A stretch of 32,746 nucleotides of DNA. Origin: DASSFG01 sp035547915. GTDB lineage: Bacteria; Planctomycetota; Planctomycetia; Pirellulales; JAICIG01. The notes under the pieces were generated by a model. That model had not been told where the DNA came from. It did not search any database and saw nothing but the letters and a program-made list of their open reading frames with translations. This document shows, in pieces, positions 29,197 to 32,746 of this stretch; position 1 is the first letter of the stretch; each line of letters begins with the position of its first letter. Location of the stretch: contig DASZTS010000008.1 in NCBI GenBank assembly GCA_035547915.1, forward strand, positions 1-32,746. Direction: 5' to 3'. The translations under genes and the position numbers were made by a program.

Positions 29197-31611
29197 ATGT
29201 CGAAGCGAATCGGGCTGCGCGGGCATGGGTTGGGCTTGGGCGTGATGTGGGCCGCGCTCGCGGCGGTCGTTCCGGCGTTCGGCGCGTCGCAGATCGTCAT
29301 GAAGGACGGGCGCACCTTCGAAGGACGCGTGGCGCGCGTGGCGAGCATGGGCGACGTGCCGACCAACGCTCCGGCCGACGGCGCCCCGCAGGTGCTGTCG
29401 ATCGTGCTCTGCGACGACGATCTGCGCCGCATCTTCGTCCCCAACCGCCAGATCCTGACCAGTGTCGAATCGCCGGCGACGCCCCTCGTCTCGTTCAACA
29501 TCCGCCAATACGTGGCCAAGGCGGGCGGCCAGGTAGCCCAACTCGGCGCTCCGTTGCGTATCACCGATTTCGACGAATTCGGCCGGCGCATCTTCACCAT
29601 GAACAGCAACCAGGGGAAGATCGACGTGGTGCAAGGTATCACCAAGATCACGCCCGTGTGGACCAAGGTCGAAGCGCTGCACATGATGCAGGGCAAGAAC
29701 TTCATGTGGGACATGCGGCTGGCCACCAGCTCCATCCCGCCCGACACGCTGCGGCACATCCTGGCCAAGCAGATCAACGAGAAGAAGATCGAAGAGCGTT
29801 TGAAGCTGGTGACGCTCTTCCTCCAGGGCGATCGCTACCAGGACGCGCAGGTCGAACTGAACAACGTCATCCAGGCCTTCCCCGATTCGAAGCAGCGCTT
29901 CGAAGGCGCCCTGCGGGATCTGAAGCAACAGTTCGCGCGGCGCTTGCTCAACGAGATCGAGGTGCGGGGGAGCGCCGGGCAGCACAAGTCGGCCATCAAC
30001 ATGCTGCAAAACTTCCCGGTCGACGGCGTGGCCGGCGAGACGGTGCAGGCCGTCAAGCAGTCGCTCGACGAATACCGCATCGAGTTCGACCGCTACAACG
30101 AGATCCTCAAGCAGCTCGACGATCTGTTCGGCAAGCTCACGACCGACGAACGCAAGCCGCTCGAAGCGGTGTTCGACGAGATGAAGAAAGAGCTGAACGT
30201 CCACACGCTGGGCCGCATGGCCTCCTTCCGCCAGTTCTGGTCCGATCCCGCGCTCAGCGATCATGAAAAGATCGCGCTCGCCGTCAGCGGCTGGCTGGTG
30301 GGGAGCGATGACGCGCTGCGCAAGCTGCCGGTGGCCGCCTCGCTTTACGAGGTGCGCAACCTCGTGCGCCGCTACCTGGCCGAACCGGCCAAGCTGAAAC
30401 GCAACCAGCTCTTGGTCGACCTGGCCGCGCAGGAAGGCGCCACGCCCGAACTGGTGGCCAAGATTCTGCGCTATATGCTGCCGCCGCTCGAGACCAAGGC
30501 CCCCGAAGGCACCGACAAGCCGTCCGGCTTGTTCGAGCTGTCGATCGCCGGCGCGCCGGGCGAAGCCGCCACGCCCTACTATGTGCAGGTCCCGCCCGAA
30601 TACGATCCGCATCGCTTGTATCCGACGATCGTCACGCTGCACGGCGCCGGCACGACGCCCTTGCAGCAGATCGACTGGTGGGCCGGCTCGGTGGGACAGA
30701 ACGGCGAGCGGTTCGGCCATGCGACGCGCTACGGTTACATCGTCATCGCCCCAGCCTGGGCCAAGGAAGGGCAGCTCGACTACGAGTTCTCGGCGGCCGA
30801 ACACGGCGCCGTGTTGAACTCGCTGCGCGACGCCTGCCGCCGCTTCTCGGTCGACACCGACCGCGTCTTCATCAGCGGCCATTCGATGGGCGGCGACGCG
30901 GCCTGGGACCTGGGCCTGTCGCACCCCGACCTGTGGGCCGGCGTGATCCCCGTCGTGGCCCGGGCCGACAAATACATCAGCCTGCTGTGGGAGAACCTCA
31001 AGCACGTGCCGTTCTATCTCGTGGGCGGCGAGCTCGACGGCGACAAGTCGAAGCACAACTCGCGCGACCTCGACCGCTACATGACGCATTACTACAACGC
31101 CACCGTGGTCGAATACCAGGGGCGCGGGCACGAGCACTTCTCCGACGAGATCCTGCGCCTGTTCGATTGGATGAACCGCTTCCAACGCGACTTCTTCCCC
31201 AAGGAGTTTACGACGGCCAGCATGCGTCCCTGGGACAATTATTTCTGGTGGCTGGAACTCGACGCCTTCACCGAGAAGACGATGGTCGAACCCGAAGAGT
31301 GGCCGAAGAAGGGTGCCCGGCCGGCCAAGACCAAGGCCACGGCGAACGCCAGCAACGGGCTGGTGGTGAACACGGGCGCCAAGAAGGGGATCATCTGGCT
31401 CAGCCCCGAGCTGATCAATTTCCGGCACAAGATCACGCTCTCGTTCAACGGCGGCCACGCCCGCCTGCCGGGACAGGGTATCGAACCCAGTCTCAACGTC
31501 CTGCTCGAAGACGCCCGCACCCGCGCCGACCGTCAGCATCCCTTCTGGGCCAAGATCGAGATGCCCGCCGGCCGCATCAACGACGGCGAAGGCGACTCCG
31601 CCGGCAGATAG
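29197..31611 (+). CDS. Secreted alpha/beta hydrolase (esterase/depolymerase-like) with N-terminal repeat domain
   Basis: An 804-residue exported protein. The signal peptide is at about 1-29 (LGVMWAALAAVVPAFGAS). A small beta domain follows, QIVMKDGRTFEGRV, a start often seen in planctomycete secreted proteins. A long helical region runs over about 180-400 (KLVTLFLQGDRYQDAQVELN and QQFARRLLNEIEVRG). The alpha/beta hydrolase domain is at about 430-680: PTIVTLHGAG, nucleophile S563 in GHSMGG (561-566), D614 in GGELDGDK, and H645 or H647 in GRGHEHF as the third catalytic residue. The C-terminal part (about 700-804) is beta-rich and unrecognised. It likely cleaves an ester in the periplasm or outside the cell; the substrate is unknown. 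AGAGG lies five bases before the ATG at 29197. Confidence 0.85.
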   Translation: MSKRIGLRGHGLGLGVMWAALAAVVPAFGASQIVMKDGRTFEGRVARVASMGDVPTNAPADGAPQVLSIVLCDDDLRRIFVPNRQILTSVESPATPLVSFNIRQYVAKAGGQVAQLGAPLRITDFDEFGRRIFTMNSNQGKIDVVQGITKITPVWTKVEALHMMQGKNFMWDMRLATSSIPPDTLRHILAKQINEKKIEERLKLVTLFLQGDRYQDAQVELNNVIQAFPDSKQRFEGALRDLKQQFARRLLNEIEVRGSAGQHKSAINMLQNFPVDGVAGETVQAVKQSLDEYRIEFDRYNEILKQLDDLFGKLTTDERKPLEAVFDEMKKELNVHTLGRMASFRQFWSDPALSDHEKIALAVSGWLVGSDDALRKLPVAASLYEVRNLVRRYLAEPAKLKRNQLLVDLAAQEGATPELVAKILRYMLPPLETKAPEGTDKPSGLFELSIAGAPGEAATPYYVQVPPEYDPHRLYPTIVTLHGAGTTPLQQIDWWAGSVGQNGERFGHATRYGYIVIAPAWAKEGQLDYEFSAAEHGAVLNSLRDACRRFSVDTDRVFISGHSMGGDAAWDLGLSHPDLWAGVIPVVARADKYISLLWENLKHVPFYLVGGELDGDKSKHNSRDLDRYMTHYYNATVVEYQGRGHEHFSDEILRLFDWMNRFQRDFFPKEFTTASMRPWDNYFWWLELDAFTEKTMVEPEEWPKKGARPAKTKATANASNGLVVNTGAKKGIIWLSPELINFRHKITLSFNGGHARLPGQGIEPSLNVLLEDARTRADRQHPFWAKIEMPAGRINDGEGDSAGR

Positions 31612-31696
31612 CCGCGCTCGGCTTGGCCGGTCCGTTTTCATAGTGGTCGTCAGACCTCCGTCGTGACGACAGCGCGTATCCGGAAGGCCAGCGGCG

Positions 31697-32536
31697 TCAA
31701 TCATCCCCCGGACCGACCACAGCATTCGGCATGGCTGCCTGAAGGCGCGCGATACCGGCGGGTGAGAGACCGGTTTCGACAACCCAGAGATAGCGCAACT
31801 GCTTCAGCTCCAACAAGGAAGCGATCGCCTGATCGGTGATTCCGCTGCAAAAGCTCAGGCAGAGATGTGCCAATTCGGTGAGCATACGCAGATCGGCAAT
31901 TGCCTCATCGGTGATGGCGGCTTGTGGGAGCCCGAGGCTGCAAAGTCGCGGCAGGTGCCGAACGCGGGCAACCACTTCGTCCGTGACCGCCGGACCTACC
32001 AGGTTGAGGTCCCGCATGCCCTCTACACGCCCAAGTGCGGCGGAGGCGGAAATAGAGAATTGCGATCCATCCAACCACAAACTAGCGAGGTTCGGCAGCC
32101 CGAGCAGGTGCATTATCCCGGCGTCGGTTATGCTTGTTCCGTCGATCCTGAGCACTCGTAGTGTCTTAAACTGCGATATCCGGTCGGCCCCAATGTCATC
32201 GATCGGGCAGTCCATGAGTTGTAGGTTGGCGAGCGGCGTGCCGTCGTTTATGTGACTGAGCCCGACATTCGTAATCCCGGTGCAGTTGAGGTTCAGCGTC
32301 GTTAGCAGTCCCAACGCTTCTAAATGCCGCATCCCTTCGTCGGTCACACTCGTGCCGAACAAGTCTAGTTCTTGCAAACAGGTGCAGCGCGCGACATGAG
32401 CCAAGGCCGCATCATCGTTGGGGCATGCGTCACCTTCGAAATCCACGGCGGAGACTCGGCCGCCGGACCATTTCACCTTCGCTCCATGTTTGCGCAGTGC
32501 TTGGGCCGCGATGTACTCACGTAGTCGTGAAATCAT
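31697..32536 (-). CDS. Leucine-rich-repeat protein
   Basis: A 279-residue protein with no signal peptide. After a helical, basic start (MISRLREYIAAQALRKHGAKV) it has nine leucine-rich repeats, for example LQELDLFGTSVTDEGMRHL, LRVLRIDGTSITDAGIMHL and LCSLGLPQAAITDEAIADL. These are of the cysteine-containing/VTDEG type frequent in planctomycetes. Such proteins bind other proteins; no enzyme domain is present. I chose ATG 32536; a GTG at 32578 would add 14 residues. A coding-like fragment in another frame overlaps the start (32517-32645). Confidence 0.8.
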   Translation of the reverse strand: MISRLREYIAAQALRKHGAKVKWSGGRVSAVDFEGDACPNDDAALAHVARCTCLQELDLFGTSVTDEGMRHLEALGLLTTLNLNCTGITNVGLSHINDGTPLANLQLMDCPIDDIGADRISQFKTLRVLRIDGTSITDAGIMHLLGLPNLASLWLDGSQFSISASAALGRVEGMRDLNLVGPAVTDEVVARVRHLPRLCSLGLPQAAITDEAIADLRMLTELAHLCLSFCSGITDQAIASLLELKQLRYLWVVETGLSPAGIARLQAAMPNAVVGPGDD

Positions 32537-32645
32537 ATCGGACGTCACTTGCTTCAAACCGCCACGGGATCCGCGCACATATATTTTCGATAAATTCTGT
32601 TAGATCGTCACGATCCTCGTCGATGCGCAATCGATAGGCCTCAAT
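32517..32645 (-). other. Coding-like frame ending over the LRR start, possible end of an upstream gene
   Basis: Read leftward, this frame gives IEAYRLRIDEDRDDLTEFIE, then NICARIPWRFEASDVRYDFTTT and a stop inside the first codons of the LRR gene, the overlap expected for the last gene before it in an operon. But a TGA lies directly before it, so it is not joined to any start. It may be the end of a gene broken by one frameshift, from which VPFVIQRGVRHELRPID in another frame just upstream could be the missing part. The remaining bases to 32746 hold no gene I can name. Confidence 0.3.
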
Positions 32646-32746
32646 TCATGCCGAACACCACGTTGGATGACGAACGGGACCTGCTCTTTGGACGCTGTGG
32701 TGTGCCAATGCGGCGGGACGCCACATCTACCGTAGACGCGGCGTCC

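Noticed and set aside
28663..31782. Very long open frames on both strands around the hydrolase gene, and the upstream extension of the propeller frame to 29777
   Set aside because: They are antisense or extension frames of GC-rich genes with clear domains. Their proteins are rich in Arg, Gly, His and Asp and lack domain motifs.
32648..32746. Rightward partial frame from ATG 32648 to the window end
   Set aside because: Only 33 codons, no ribosome site and no motif.

Overview
The window looks like chromosomal DNA of a GC-rich planctomycete, probably Pirellulales-like. That placement is an inference. It rests on short membrane proteins opening with a QFSLKTLL-type helix, a leucine-rich-repeat protein of the VTDEG type, secreted proteins with N-terminal helical and C-terminal catalytic or propeller parts, the RDD/SpoIIM and MoxR/DUF58 genes, and very long antisense open frames caused by high GC. 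No tRNA, rRNA, CRISPR array, transposase or prophage gene was seen.

Layout. 1-1699: the start of a leftward gene, then a GT39-like membrane glycosyltransferase. 1730-3166: 6-phosphogluconate dehydrogenase (leftward). 3270-4136: a small rightward operon with a 13-residue leader ORF, an unknown cytosolic protein and two tiny membrane paralogues. 4280-6967: leftward membrane operon RDD - SpoIIM - unknown membrane protein. 7037-8328: an unknown protein with a WHYT motif and an RraA-like aldolase. 8543-8908: a secreted protein with an 11-residue repeat. 9215-9628: a small EamA/SMR-type transporter. 9629-10470: a gene-poor stretch with decayed coding sequence. 10471-10863: a single-domain response regulator.

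10898-14597 is the most interesting part. A membrane histidine kinase and an NtrC-type regulator with GAFTGA lie in one operon. A sigma54 (-24/-12) promoter precedes the kinase gene, with a perfect 17-bp-arm inverted repeat built on TGCGACA/TGTCGCA just upstream. Downstream, an unknown gene has a near-consensus sigma54 promoter with two TGTCGCA copies about 125-150 bp upstream of its predicted start site. I read this as a self-regulated sigma54 circuit with a local target, and the target resembles an effector-associated domain. A second, rightward sigma54-like promoter overlaps the inverted repeat and faces a cyanophycin synthetase gene (14910-17573), which may tie nitrogen storage to the circuit.

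17621-24511: an unknown protein, a decayed receiver domain, an anion permease, a PGPGW-like membrane protein, a DJ-1/PfpI protein coupled to a histidine phosphatase, and a large PAS-PAS-HisKA-HATPase-REC-REC-HPt hybrid kinase. 24695-28952: DUF58 and MoxR ATPase genes downstream of a secreted PQQ-type beta-propeller protein. 29197-31611: a divergent secreted alpha/beta hydrolase. 31697-32536: a leucine-rich-repeat protein. Several genes (glycosyltransferase, gnd, the 3270 leader ORF, the PGPGW gene, the single receiver gene) have a -10-like hexamer placing the transcript start at or within about 4 nt of the start codon, with no Shine-Dalgarno sequence, which suggests leaderless mRNAs.
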